The translations under genes were made by a program, and so were the position numbers. 64,000 nt of DNA from Chrysomallon squamiferum (Eukaryota > Mollusca > Gastropoda > Neomphalida > Peltospiridae), in assembly GCA_012295275.1 (NCBI GenBank), contig CM022670.1, positions 25,003,755 through 25,067,754 on the forward strand, in the 5' to 3' direction. Every line of letters begins with the position of its first letter. Within the stretch, counting starts at the first letter, position 1. This document shows, in pieces, positions 1 through 14,337 of this stretch. The notes under the pieces are model-generated. The model saw only the letters and a program-made list of their open reading frames with translations. It was not told the DNA's origin and did not search any database.

Positions 1-606
1 GTGATTAGAAGGATTATTCTGTTACCAGACCATGCTAAATGGAAAATGACAATTTAGATGAAATTTTACGATTCACGATTCGTTAAAAATAGTGAGGAAA
101 ACTATCGTTAGACAAGATCTAAGCCAGAGTAGGATAATATAAATTTATGTGAGGAAAATCTTCAGAACAGTGACAGAAACAGTAATACGTTATTTTATTA
201 ACAGAGTAATTTTATTTGCATATTTTTTGTTTCCTTTTTGTTTCAGTTCTGTTCTCAGTGCTAAGTTTGGAAATTATTTTATGCTAACATATCACTTGCA
301 CTCTGACTTATCTTTTGAATTCATAATACATTTATAAAAGTGGATCTTGTCTCTATTTTATAGATGCTAATAAAACGGCAGCTCCTGGCGATTTTTAAAA
401 AGTTTCTTCATATATGACTTCTACAAGAACGTTTAATAAAAATGATTAATATTTTCTGTAGAATTAAAAGAAAATCTTCACCATCTGATCTGTTTGCATC
501 ATGACTTATGACTGCTTGTAATTTAATTTTCAACTTCCATTATCAGCCTTAATAAATGTTACTATCTTGAAAGTTCTCTTTCATTTTTTTTTTCAAAATT
601 TAAAAA

Positions 607-710
<104 letters not shown>

Positions 711-1237
711 TCCTAAGTGTTTTTTAAAAAAATAGATTAAAAAAAAATATGAGACGTCACTTGATGAAAAATAGAAGCAATCAATTGGGAGAGAAACTGA
801 AGCAATTGCTTCTGGTTTCTTGATTATGTAAGTGATCACTCAGTTCAAATACGAAATTTAAACTGATCTGTTTTAATCAATCACCTGGATACTTCATTTA
901 CTTAATACAACTGGTTTTTTCCCCGCATAACAAGTTTTTAAGTACACATAGATATTTGAAAGCTACTTAATGAAAAGCTACTTTTGGTGGTTTTATAACA
1001 ACAGTATGGGAACGAAAAATTGTTCAGTGGGCGCGCCAAGGGGAGTAGATCCTACGACTCATTTCTCCATTACAGATGAAAATGAGAAACTCGGAGAAAT
1101 GAGCAGCTTTGAGAAACTAAGTATCTAAATGTCTTGGAAATGTAATTTGTCTTTGTTAAATTAACGGCAAATAACAAATATTGGGATGATGTAAAGAATT
1201 ATCTATTCAGACAAAATGGATCGTAATGATGATAATG

Positions 1238-1319
<82 letters not shown>

Positions 1320-1792
1320 CATTATTTATTATTTTTACTATTGTTATTCTAATAAAATAATAGCGAAGGAGTGAATGTTTCTGGGGTTTTTTCTTTCATT
1401 TTAAACTGATGTTTTCTGTTCCTGGGAGCTATTACCACTAAGTTTTTTTTTAGTTTGCAGTAATAATGAAAGCCCTTATGTATAAAATATAATTAAATCC
1501 CAAAATAATCCAAAATGAAATAAAAAATTAATTTTCGAAGAATGTAACTTTGAATTAAAAGTAAAACTTGAAAAAAAAAAAGGAAAAGATTAACATGTAA
1601 AAGGAGAAAATTAAAATAAATGAAAATTGATTTTGGAAACTAAAAAAGTAATACGTTAAGAAGGATATATAATTAAGAATACGAGAAAAGAAGACCAAAT
1701 TAAAATAAAAGAAGCAAAACAGGAAAAAAAAAAAAAAAAAATATTAAAAGAAAAAAAAAAAAAAAGGTGGAAAAAAAGATGTAAGCAAAAAC

Positions 1793-1828
<36 letters not shown>

Positions 1829-3335
1829 TGAAGAGCAAATTCAAGTGAATCTCGCATTTTGTTGACAGAGCTGCACTAATGAAAAGATAAGGTTATCGCC
1901 ATACTTAAACGAACTCTCCTGAGAAAAGAGTACAATATTCTGTCTTTTCACGACATTACAATTTCCGGAAAACTCCGTTGGACAAAAAATAAATCTCCGG
2001 TTATCGGCCCCAAAATTTTCGATTAACATTCACAAGACAAGATGAAAAAAAAAACACACCAAAAAACAAAGACACAGAGAAAGAGTGAATAACAGCTTCT
2101 GTTAGTAGTAGTAGTAGACTAAGAACAACAACAACAACAACAGCAAGCAAGACAAGAAATAGCAGAATAATAATAAGAAAAAAAAGAAACCAATAATAAT
2201 AATAAAAAAAATAATAATAAAACCAGAAGACAATGACGAAATGGAGAAGGAAGAAGAAGAAGAATAACTTGATGATGGTGAAGTAGAAGCTGAAGAAGAT
2301 AAAGATGATTATAAAAAATTAAGAAAACAAATTTTACAAAAAGAAAAGCAAAATAACAAAAATCACTTTATGTAAAATAGAATAATTATGACCATGTTGG
2401 CCCTTTGAATGTTGTAATGGCACACAGATCAATTGCTTTGCTTAAACTCGCCGAAATAAGTTTTTTTTTTTTTTTTTTTAATGAAGGCATAAGAGAATGT
2501 CCAGCCTGATTGAACTAGAACTAATTATCAGCTCGTTATCTTGTGTGTAGTTTATCAGCAGTCCTGATTTCCAAGCCTTTCAGATCGAAGTAACTTTCAT
2601 TTCCTTTATAGTACCGCTTGGGACGATCCAGCGCTTTTCACAGCCAAAACAAGATATTTACGCGAACGAGAACAACTGGAAAGATCTGCAAATAGCCGTC
2701 TAGGGTTGTACAGAGGATTTTAGACAAATCAGTTTTGTGTTTATAGTGTCTAAAATAAAACCTAGTTATGAAATAGCTTGAGAATTTTTCTTCTTTTTTT
2801 TCAGCTGATTATTTATGATGTTAAAACTGGATTAAAACAAAAAGATAAATAAATACCTTCGAAATATCTGATTTTAATCATCATCATCATCATCATGGTC
2901 ATCATCACATGACTATTATTATTATTATTATCATCAATTAGAGAATCCGTATTCCTTGGGTCTGGGTGTGTTTCAGATTTCGGAACTTTTTAAGATTTTG
3001 GAAACAGGATGAGAATCAAAATACAAAATCCATTTATAACTGATAAACAGCTTACACAGAAAGTCTAACAGGTAGTAAGGAATGTGGTAGTCGTAGTAAC
3101 TGCCGTTTTCGTTGTTGTGCAGTAGCAGTGGTGGTAGTAATTCTTTTGTGATTATGTTGTGACGGTAGCACTGCAATCAATAAAACAAGTTGTTTGTTTT
3201 GGTGATTGTGGTTGTAGACGGATGCAGTTTAAATGGCCGGATAGAGAGCAGCAAACAAACAGAGCTAGACTAAGAAAGAATAATGAAGAAGAAAAAATAA
3301 TAATAAAAGGAATATTGAAGAAAAAAAAGGTGAAG

Positions 3336-3369
<34 letters not shown>

Positions 3370-4175
3370 CGAAGTGCGGTTTAGCGGGAAAGTGCTATAC
3401 CGAAGTTCACTGCTGCCAAAAGAATTTAAAATAAAGCCGTCGAATCGTTAAATATCACCTGAAGACAAATGTGTAAGTTTGCTAATTATTTGCAGCATGT
3501 TGCTAAAGCCAGAGCAACATACTGATCTGTACGCCAACAAAGACGTTGGCTGTATTCACAGCAACTGTAGAACTTTTCTCATCTTGGTTCATTTACACAT
3601 CAAACACAGAATACGTCTCGTCATAGTTTACTTGTACTTGCTGATTAATGAGTTCACACAGCCTGTATGACAGCACTTACTTTAACTGTTAGTATCGTCT
3701 GTGCGTTTTATCGACTGCAAAATAATCATATGTGTAAAGTTATTCTGTTGATCTTGCTCTTCACGTATTTTTACTGAAATTAATTTCCGAATCTATATAA
3801 AGTTATCAACAATATTTTTTAACCTGTCATAAGCTGATATATATATATGTTTTAACTTTAAATATGCACGTACATTCACATGCAAGCAGCCTCAAACGAT
3901 TGCCTGGCTGGATGAATGGATAGATATAAACGTACGTACATAAATATATATGCATGCATTTATATATCATGTATGTAGGTAGGTAGGTAGGTAAACGAAC
4001 AGGCAGGGAGGTAGAGAGATAGGTTGTAGTAGGTATGTAGAACTGTATTATATACGTATGTACATACACATACACAGATATTTAGATAGAAAAACGGACA
4101 GACAGACAGACAGACAGACAACAGACGACAGATAGAGAGATATATGTTATATTGTTAAATGTTATAAATGTTATA

Positions 4176-4398
4176 TTTGAGCGGGTTACTAACTTGTCAT
4201 AACATGCATGGAAATTAAATTTAAAAATCGAATCATTAGTTTGTTGATGATTATATACAATGAATTTAAACTGTTTATCAGACTTGTTAAATTTGAGCGG
4301 GTTACTATCTTGTCATAACATTATGGAAATTAAATTTAAAAATTTAATCATTAGTTTGTTGATAATTATATACAATGAATTTAAACTCTTTATCAGAC
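4176..4398. repeat. Two-copy tandem duplication, 116-bp unit
   Basis: The segment beginning TTTGAGCGGGTTACTA at 4176 recurs at 4292 and both copies run to TTTATCAGAC. A few substitutions and a 3-nt gap near the middle separate the copies. No coding potential or element signature was recognised. Confidence 0.85.
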
Positions 4399-5423
4399 CA
4401 CTGACTCAGACGTCATCAATGTATATAACATTATGGACATTGCATTTAACTTCTATGTCATTAGTTTATAAGTAATTTATTTGAACATTAAATCTGAATC
4501 CTAGACAGGAATATATAGATCATTATAGACGTTAAATTTATAGATAACAATGGGCATTAAATTAAAAATTTTCGTCTACAGAGAATTGCGAACATTAAAC
4601 GAATCCCCGGTAATAAATGTATAGATGTTACACGAAAGATGGTTTACAAATTTACTTTCTTTATGTCTTTTTTGTCCAGACAACAGTCGAAATGAAGCAG
4701 GAAAAGTTGATCGTACACACAGCAATTAAAGTATTAATAGCTTCCGTCTAAACAGCTATGAAAAGGCGAGTCCGCCAACAAATGACCGAGGTAGAGTGAA
4801 GTCTAGTCTAGAGAGGTTAAAAGACAGGAAATGTGATACAAGTAACGGAAGATCAGAATTATGTGATATTGGCTTAAAACTAATTTCCAGCTGATCGTAT
4901 GTGTTTGAATGTCCAGTCATGTACACGAGTATTTTATATTCGTAATGACTTTTCATCGACCAGTATGATACAAAGACATGTCCGCTGTTTCGGCTATGCC
5001 AAGCCCTGTTAGCTTTAAGCGGTTATATGATCTCTGACAATTACTGTTGCCACGAAATCTTATATAAAATATTTGAATGGAAAGATCATAAAGCAAGGCG
5101 TAACAAAAGCCGAGCGAGGGTTCACTTCATCACAGACTGAAAACGAAACATGAGAACTAGTAGTAAACTGAAATAAGATACCTAAAATTGCGAACCTCAT
5201 CTTTATTTATTATTTTTTTGTAAAAAGAAATACGATGCCGAATTTAGGACTCCGTTGTTATCAAGTTGTAATCAAGAAAGGCAATAGATAAAATTATATT
5301 TTCAGATTAATCTTATGATCACTTCTCCTTGATTAATGTATTGGCGGTTTCTAAGGGAAGGTTAGCATAAAATGTTACTGAGAATAGCACTGCAAATGGG
5401 AACAAAAGAAAGAACAAAAATAA

Positions 5424-5458
<35 letters not shown>

Positions 5459-7909
5459 AAATAAAATAACACCAACACCAACAACGAAAATAAAAGTAAC
5501 AAAAAACAAACCAAAAATAAAATAAAATGGTACGACTTTAAATATATCAGTTACGTTTATGGAATAAGATACTGTCCAAGTAATATATAAGTATATACTG
5601 TGAAATAGAAGTCATTTCAATATCTTACATTTTCTCTAATGTGCTTTAGATAAATAAATTTAAAGATTCTTTGAATAAGTTGTTCAGTTATGCTTACCTT
5701 AAAATCAAGCACATTTTGATTGTAAGATCTTCTGACTTCATTTGAAATCTGAAAATAATAATAAAAAAAGACTTAAGCAGAACATTTATTTTGTTTCTTA
5801 ATACACCAAGTCCACTGACGAACTGTATATAAATAACATTAAAGAGTCCAGTTACAACAAATAAAATTTAAGATCCAGGACTGTGTCTACAATATATATT
5901 TGTTCTTTTATTAAATTTATAAGACCAGAAATTACTTTCTTTCAAATACTCGTTGTTTTGTTGAGAAACCAAAATATGAGTGGACAGACATCGCGTGCAA
6001 AAAACTGTTTCGTCTTCTTTTCTTTCTCTCACCGTTTTTTTATTTTAAACTTCTTATTTTCGTGTTAGTACGGCTAAGAGCACAGCTGGTGAAATAAATA
6101 ATTGGACCTAAAGTTAGGATTATAACTGAGTGCGACATTAACAGCAGGAGAGTTGTAAAGTGGGTCTCATCCCACAGTTCATTCAGTGGATGAAAAGCAT
6201 AATGGTTCAGGAAAAAATATAACAGTTTCGAAAAAAATAATAATAAAAAAAATGTCTTTAATTTAAAAATACTGTGAATGAGCTTTTTGTCACACAAGCT
6301 AAATTAAATAAAATGGACAGCTGTTGACTGGTTACTGTATAACTCTGTATTTTTAGAACTGAATTTATTAAACTGAAGACATTTAAAATATATAGGAAGA
6401 AGAGAAATTAATTTAATGTACTTTTCAGTAATTTTTGTTTATCTGTTATTAAGCATCATCACCACTATTTAAAATTATATGAATGGTTTTAAATTTCTGA
6501 ATTTCCATTTGTTTGAAATTATTTTAGATATTTTGTTAGATAGGTTTTGAAAAAGATTGCTAATTTCTCAAAACTCTAAAAGGTATTATATATATAATAC
6601 ATATTAAACATTTTTCATAATTTATAAGAAGAAGATGAAGAAGAAAAAAAAAAAAAGAAAGTAATGGTAATAAAATAAATAAATAAAGAAAGAGTAATAA
6701 TAGTAGTAGAAAATAAAAGAAAAGATTGAAAAAAAATCGCTAAAGGATATGTATATATTACTACTTCCACAAAGTGTTGACATTTCCCCATTTAACGGTA
6801 TTTCTTCAACTTTGACAGTAATGAAATGACATAACAATAATCGTGTCATTAAAAGCGACATCTTCAGTCTAAAAATATGCTTCATCTAGATCAGCCGCTG
6901 TAGCTAATGAATGCACGTCAAATACACGGATCTGATCATTTAGATTTAAACCGATTGGCAAGCATGTCTTAGCCGAATGGCAAGCATGTATTTAGCATCT
7001 ACATTTTTTTAAGAGATGTCTGAAAGATTGATGACTTCGCACAAAATAGATATCAGGTCTTTTTTCCAATGTATGGGAATTTAATTGATGTTTGCCTCGC
7101 GTTATTACACGCTGTTAAGTCAGTGGCAGATTATAAAAGCCTTCGTTGCACCGTTCGTACAGTAATGGTGGAAGGAGAAATTCAAATGAAGCCAGACTAT
7201 TGCTAACTTATGTCTGCCCTCCAGATTCAGATGATAATTAAAACACACACATCCTGTGTGATCTTCAGATGAGATCGTGCTATTTTTTTTTTTAAATTAT
7301 ATTAAATAAAATTGCATTCGTAATCCAATTTTCAGTCTCGGGTTCCTAAATTTTTAAAAGTGAGAAAGTAAAAAGTATCGCATGGATATTTTCTATAATG
7401 TTTTAAAACATTCGAAACATTAATATTTTTCTTTCTTCTTCATCTTTTTTTTCGTTTTTAATTTCTTTTCTTACTTTTTTTTAACCTCTTTTTTTCATCG
7501 TCTTTTTTTTTTTTTCTTTCTTTTTTTTTTTTTTTTTTCATTTTAGTATATGATAATTTACAGATATCAGTTTGAAGAACACATAGTAAAATCCTTTTAA
7601 AGGCTTCAGGGTTATCAGAGGGAGGCAGGAACCAATGTCACTGAACTTGATATAGCCAAACTTCCTCCCTGTCAGAAAAACATAATTACTGCGACAAAAA
7701 TAAGGTGTACTTTGGAAATTAAAAAAAAAAAAAAAAAAAAAAAATTAGAAGTTAAAGAAAAGCAGAACATAATGAAACGAAATGAAAAAAAAAAAAAAAA
7801 AAAAGAAGAAAAAAAAGAAAAAGAAGAAGATAGAGAAAGGAAAAGACAATAAATAGGTAAGGTGCCTCATTTGTATTTATACAAGTTTATAACGTATTAC
7901 AAATAGAAG

Positions 7910-8350
7910 ATCATCTACTACTACTGCTACTGTTACTGCTACAACCACAACTGCTGCTGCTGTTAATATTACTATTACTACAACTATTTCTATTACTGTG
8001 CTACTGCTACTATTTCTACTAATATTACTGCTATTACTGTAGCAACTTTTGAAGCTGCTACCACTGCTACTGCTACTACTGCCACTATTAGTAGTATTAT
8101 TGTTTTTGTTGCTGTTGCTGTGGCTGTTGTTGCCATTACTCTACTACAACTAAAAAATAAATACAATCGTCATAACTACGAGTACAGCTACTGTTGCTGC
8201 TCCTATTACAATAGCAGCTGCTGCTATTGCTGTTGCTTCTTTTACTATTTCTAAAGTTGATTCTTCTCTTACTATTGCTATTACAGCAAAAAATAAGGAC
8301 AGTGTTGTTGCTACTACTATTACATATGCTGCTATCACTATTACTATTGA
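7910..8350. repeat. Degenerate (CTA/CTG/TTA) trinucleotide region
   Basis: About 440 bases of interrupted CTACTG-, TTGCTG- and ATTACT-like triplets. The 62-codon minus-strand open frame inside (8150-8338) is Ala/Val/Ile-rich only because of the triplet period. Confidence 0.8.
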
Positions 8351-8567
8351 AACTAAAGTAATAAGTCTTCAGGTATAATGCTATGCAATAAATATTTCAT
8401 TTCTAACATTTGTATGCTACAACCACTCTTATTAATACCACATTACCATTTCTTTGTAACCATTATTAGATTTATACAACACAATTAATTTATCATATGA
8501 TTTGAAAACATATTTTCATATATTTTAGATATTTAATTTTATTATTCTGCTGTGTGGAAACTATCTA

Positions 8568-8682
<115 letters not shown>

Positions 8683-8931
8683 CAATGTGCGTTTGTGATA
8701 ATGTGATATAATGCATTACTCTGTTGTGCTTTTTCTCTCAAAACTGTATAGCTGGGGGTTTTCTTCTAATACAAGAAAACAATAACTACAGCTGCAACAA
8801 GTCTTAATTTTTTTATATGACAGTATTATTATTATTATACTGTTTACAAAACTAAGCTGTTATTAATGCTGCAACCGTTATTGATATTGTTAGAAGTACT
8901 GTTATAACAATCCAACATTCGGGTCTTATAT

Positions 8932-8966
<35 letters not shown>

Positions 8967-8990
8967 AAATAAAAATAAAAAAAAACAAAA

Positions 8991-9149
8991 AACGAAAAGA
9001 AATGAGAAACGCCACTTGTGTGTATATATATATATGTATGTATGTATGTATGTATATATATATATATATATACACAGACATATATATATACACACACATA
9101 CACACACACATACATATATATATATACACACACACACACACATACATAC

Positions 9150-9212
<63 letters not shown>

Positions 9213-9227
9213 CACATACACACACAC

Positions 9228-9269
<42 letters not shown>

Positions 9270-9311
9270 TTGCTTTGTTTTTAAAAGTGACGTTTCTCAT
9301 TTCTTTTCGTT
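8991..9311. repeat. Inverted repeat flanking TA/TG/CA arrays; potential long hairpin
   Basis: The arm at 8991-9017 (AACGAAAAGAAATGAGAAAC...) is the reverse complement of 9285-9311 with one mismatch in 27. The interior from 9018 to 9284 is itself roughly self-complementary: TG and TATG repeats on the left, TA in the middle, CA and CATA repeats on the right. Weaker complementarity continues outward (about 8965 and 9340). It resembles a MITE-like palindrome or a dsRNA-forming hairpin. Target-site duplications were not evident. Confidence 0.75.
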
Positions 9312-9720
9312 ATTTGTATTTTACAATTTTATTTTATTTTATTTTATTTTATTTTGTCTGTCTCTCTGTATATTCCATTTTTTATATCCGTACTTAGATC
9401 GTTTACTTTTCTTATAGTGAAAGGTAACTGCTGGTTATGCTGTCGCTAGATTTTAATTCACTATCAACAATCTAAATAATTCTGATAAACTTCTAACAAA
9501 CATTTTATAAAACACAAAACAGATTTTTAAATAAAATTTCTTTAAAAAATGTTTTTTTTTTAAATTAAATGTTAAAATTAAAAATAAATAATAATAAATA
9601 ATAATAATAACAACAACAATAATAATAATAATAATAACAATAATTATAAAAGTTTTTAAATGACTCACCAATTATTCCTTAACTTGAAATATTCATATAA
9701 ATAGTACAACATTGATCAAA

Positions 9721-10075
9721 ACGTGAATCCTCGCTAGTGACAAGACTTTCTGTCAAAAACAACATTTCTCGCGATTGGCCCTATCCATTATTTCCATGTA
9801 AGGAATCGCTTTCATAGACTGGAGCCATCTTCAAGTTGCGCCACATAGTTATGGCGGCTTCCAGTTGCGATCGATTAGCCCCCAGTCCTTTTGAAGGGTG
9901 AAGCCACATCATTTTAAAGAGGCAGGAACAAGGTTGCTGTCTTTTGGTTCGCGCGGCTGGAAATTAATTACTGGCGCTTAGCGATAGTTAGGTTTGCAAT
10001 CAAAGCTTCAGATAAATGTTGAGTCAATTTTCCTTTGCGATTTATCTTTCACTCGAGTCTTCATCGATGACGGTA
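9721..10075. promoter_or_regulatory. Less AT-rich, repeat-free island, possible promoter or leader exon
   Basis: In an otherwise AT- and microsatellite-rich stretch, these 350 bases contain scattered CpGs and no simple repeat, and end near GATGACG|GTAAAA, a possible donor at 10071-10072. It could be the promoter and first non-coding exon of the plus-strand gene whose coding starts at 15897. An ACGTG at 9721-9725 matches the hypoxia-response core, but a five-base match means little. No TATA box or clear start was recognised. Confidence 0.2.
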
Positions 10076-11388
10076 AAACACCAATCTGTTTCTCACAGAT
10101 GTAAACTCTGAAGAATACACAAAAATTAAATTATTACTGTCAGATTTGAATTTTTTTTTTCTTCTCGTTTTTATTCATTTACATGGATAAACGATTTGAA
10201 ATAAATATTAGTAATAGTAGTAGCAGTAGTAGTGGCAGTAGTAATAGTAGTAGTAGTTTTTGTTTTGTTTTATTTTAATCTTATTTATTTAAGTGGAATA
10301 CTTGATGGGCAGGTTAAATCTGAATTTTTTTGTAATATGGCGATCGTTAAAATTGTGTGTGTGTGTGGTATTTAAATAAAATTATATATTAAGAGCTATT
10401 TTTAAAACTATATATTTGCATGCACTGAAAGGCTAGAACAAAATGGTTTAATATTTCTAAAATTCTAGGGGGTTGTAAGTTATGATTATGTTTATGTAAA
10501 TTCATTACAAACAATTGAAAAATTATATTATTTAAATAAATGTTTTTTAAAAATGCAATAATTTAAAATAATGTTAAAAAAATGTATTTATTTATTTATT
10601 TTTTCATTTACTTATTTATTTATTTTATTTTATTTTATTTTATTTTATTTTTTATTTTATTTTATTTTAAAATGATTTGCTCTTTAGCATTTAGCTGGAA
10701 ATAAATACATTTAAAAATATAATGTAAATAAATATATTGACATATAATATATAGAATCATGCATACATACATACATACATAGTGCATTTGATAGATAATA
10801 TTAAAAACTGATAGAGTTATAAGAACATCTTTGCTAATTATTTATTTATTTATTTATGCATACAAAAGTCCATTAATCGTAGGAAATACAGACGTTACTG
10901 AGAAAAGGAGTTAAAAAATATGCTATAAGTAAGATGAAATAAACTTTGGGATAATATAATCCTCAATTATCTCTATACAATCAATTAGTATCGATGTATA
11001 TCTGATGTTTTGCAACTACAATAAACACTATTCTTGCTAACAATGTGTCTGTAGACTTGAGATAACTCTGCGAGTCTAACACGTAGTCTATTCGTAGTGG
11101 TGTCTCTGCTGGAAGAATGAACACATTTTCTCCTTTAACGTCGCGTGGGAGAAATGTGACTCGGTCACTCGAGTTTCTCATTCAAATTAATTTCCGGTAA
11201 ATTTGAAATGCTTGCCTCTTCTGGCCCACTCAGTTTGTTACTCGTAATCAAGGAGCAATTATCTACGTTTGAAATTAAAGCTTTATCTGTTACCATCAGC
11301 ACTGAACGTGCACTCTCAACTTGTACTGAACTACGGGTTCAGGAAATTTGGAAAGGTGTTGCAGCAAAAGTCCAGTGATTGGATGAAT

Positions 11389-11390
<2 letters not shown>

Positions 11391-11437
<47 letters not shown>

Positions 11438-11506
11438 TTGTGTTCATTTAGATATACAGAAAGTTGAAGACTGATACAGAGAAACGCAATACTGATGAAG
11501 CCACGG

Positions 11507-11542
<36 letters not shown>

Positions 11543-11635
11543 AGCACACAAACACACACACATCTGTGTTCATATACATATACAGAAAGACGAAGTCTGA
11601 CACAGAGAAACGCAATACTGATCAAGCCCACGGCC
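11391..11635. repeat. (CA)n arrays within a 126-bp tandem duplication
   Basis: Two copies of a unit: a CA array, then TGTGTTCAT..., a CAGAAAG block, and CAGAGAAACGCAATACTGAT..., with starts at 11439 and 11565 for the non-CA part. The copies differ by a few substitutions. The duplication probably arose through slippage or recombination between CA arrays. Confidence 0.85.
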
Positions 11636-12556
11636 CAATTTTGAAATCCAGGAACCGCTTCAATTTAAAGTCTGTGAGAAATAATTGTATATATCGGCGC
11701 ACGGCTCTCGTTTCACTTGCTGTGTCGATTTAGTCTATTCTCTTTTTTTTTTTTTTTTTTTCATTAGTCCGGTGCAAACGTTCCACAACGACAGGAATTA
11801 ACAGGGCAGAAGCAGCAGCTTATTTCACTACTCTGAAACCATTATGTTACGTCTCGGTCCAAGTGTCAGAAAACTAGTCCTTTCCTCTCACTGATGCTCC
11901 GAGAAAAGTGATATCGATCCTAAAATTGTAGTCGTCGTTGTAAAGGCATTGCACATTAATATTTGACAGTAAATTTAAAGAAAAAGCTCACTAATTTTAG
12001 CGAGCTGTTGTAGAGTACAGTGTGTACTGACTGACTCAGTAAAAGAAATACCTGCCCTTTTTGGGATATATTTGTAAATAGGCGTGTTGAGGACGAGACT
12101 GATGATTGCTAATTTAAGTATTAACAGATAATAGTTTGTAGAGACAAACAGAACTAAAAATATCACACAGGCATGTATCTTTCATACTTGTATATATCTA
12201 TACATATATACATAGATATATACACAGACATTCGTTCGTAGTACATTCGTACATACATACGTACACACACATTCATACATACATACATTACATACATACG
12301 TACATATATACATTTATACAAAAAAGACATACATACACATACAGATGATAATGGCGATGGTTATGATGATGATAATTATACTAAATATAATATCTCGGAC
12401 TAAATTTATAAAACTTACTTTAATTTATCCATATTGTAATATTTATTAGACAGACCAGTGGATACTCCAGACATAAGCATTATATTAAATTTATTTTGGG
12501 TGATATAATATTACCGAAATTTAACGGGAATACAAACAACAACAACAACAGAATAG

Positions 12557-12587
<31 letters not shown>

Positions 12588-12589
12588 AG

Positions 12590-12622
<33 letters not shown>

Positions 12623-14263
12623 AAGAAAAAATAAAAATAGGACAAGAAAAACGTTTAACATTTAGCCTTTAACTGCATTAAAATCTAAATGGTGCTATGT
12701 AAAGGCATGTTATTGTTAATATCACATAAATTTGAATATCCACAATGGCGACAGTTTATTTCGACCATTGCTGAGTCTGTTAATCGTTAGCCTTTATTTA
12801 TGACGTAAAAGTGTTGTTGACGTCATTATTTTATTTTAGGTTTCATTTTGCAGCAAAATACGGGAAATGATGAAATATATTTAGAAGTGGATTTGAAACA
12901 ATGGTATGAATAAATATATTATTATTGTTATTATTAGTAGTAATAGTATTAATATTAGTATTAGTATTAGTATTATTACTAGGTTTTTTTCTCTTGTTGT
13001 TTTTTGTTATTGTTGTTATTACTAAAATACACGTTGTCTCTAATCATGTCCTTATTTATTTTATATTTTTAGTCACACAGAATGAATTACATTGCAAACA
13101 TATATATAAACACACATACACATGGACACATACATACTCGTTCATGTTCATATATATACAGATCTACACATAAAAAACCATACATACACACATACCTATA
13201 CTCACACACACATACATACTTACATAAAAAAACCACACACAAAATGTACTACTCTCCAAAAGTAGTTTCACAATATTCTGAAATATATTTTTCCTTTCCA
13301 AGTCCTTCTTAAAACCTGTTTTAAACTATTTATAGCAAAATTAAATGTGTAAATAAAAAACAAGTCTGGTCCGCGTTGTAAAAGAAAATTATCTAAGTAT
13401 ATATTCTGGATGGAGTATCAGTGATACGATAATGGAATTGTAAGTGTCAGTGCTTTTATCGTTACTACGTTGAAAGACGAAATGATTAAGTTATGCGTTT
13501 TAAGCTCATCTCCATCGACACGATGTTGACGCAACAGGACGTTGCTATGCACGTGAATGATGGGTTTATGTATTTACAGATATACCAGCATGTTATTCAA
13601 CGCGTATATGCGCATGCATACGTATTGCTTATTACAGAAATATAATCAGAAGGAATTAATAAAAGAAATAAAATTCAGTATGAAAAAAATTTGAAATCAG
13701 CTTACAGTTGTTTTGTAATTAACAATTCTTTTCGCATTCTTTAAAATAAACTACAAAGTTGAATGTTCAAATACTAAAAACATTAAAATAATTAAATACA
13801 GCTTTACCTATATATTGTGTGCAAACAAAAATACATATAATCATACACACATAGACTCTGCGCTCACAAATTCATGTAAATGTAAAAGACTTCCCTTTTA
13901 TAAATTACTTTGCACTAAATTCCCTTAATAATGCATGTCGATATAAAAGCATGTAACTTATATTCAATAAGATATGGAAGTTTCGGTTGCTTCCTTCACT
14001 TTTATGTTTGTTTTATGAATTTGTACACAGTGTCAATACGGATGTATTCGATTACATGCATCCACCGTTTGACGAAAGAATATGACATCAATGCTTAATC
14101 TACAGGTTTTTTTAAGTATCGAATGTCTTTATGCCAAAGTGTGTGTCTTCCATCAGAAAATTAAGATATATTGATCTTAAAGTCGTCAGACGATATGAAG
14201 AAAATAAGCTAGAAGCTTTATAAAGATTTGCAAAATTGTTTGATCGCCTATGCTTTTATGAAA

Positions 14264-14270
<7 letters not shown>

Positions 14271-14333
<63 letters not shown>
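14271..14333. repeat. (CT)n microsatellite
   Basis: About 31 CT units, ending in CTATCTCC. This is the third long homopyrimidine CT array in the left third of the window. Confidence 0.95.

Positions 14334-14337
<4 letters not shown>

Noticed and set aside
1656-1844. Phe-rich minus-strand frame
   Set aside because: Produced by poly-A/T tracts.
8150-8338. Minus-strand Ala/Val-rich frame resembling a membrane protein
   Set aside because: It lies in a degenerate trinucleotide repeat whose period produces the composition.
8844-9417. Several overlapping open frames of 87-133 codons on both strands with Tyr/Ile/Cys/Val or His/Thr repeats
   Set aside because: They are translations of TA/TG/CA microsatellites and have no splice or coding signals.
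10981-11181. 66-codon minus-strand frame with balanced composition
   Set aside because: No family recognised and no exon-like splice sites at its ends that I could support; could be chance.
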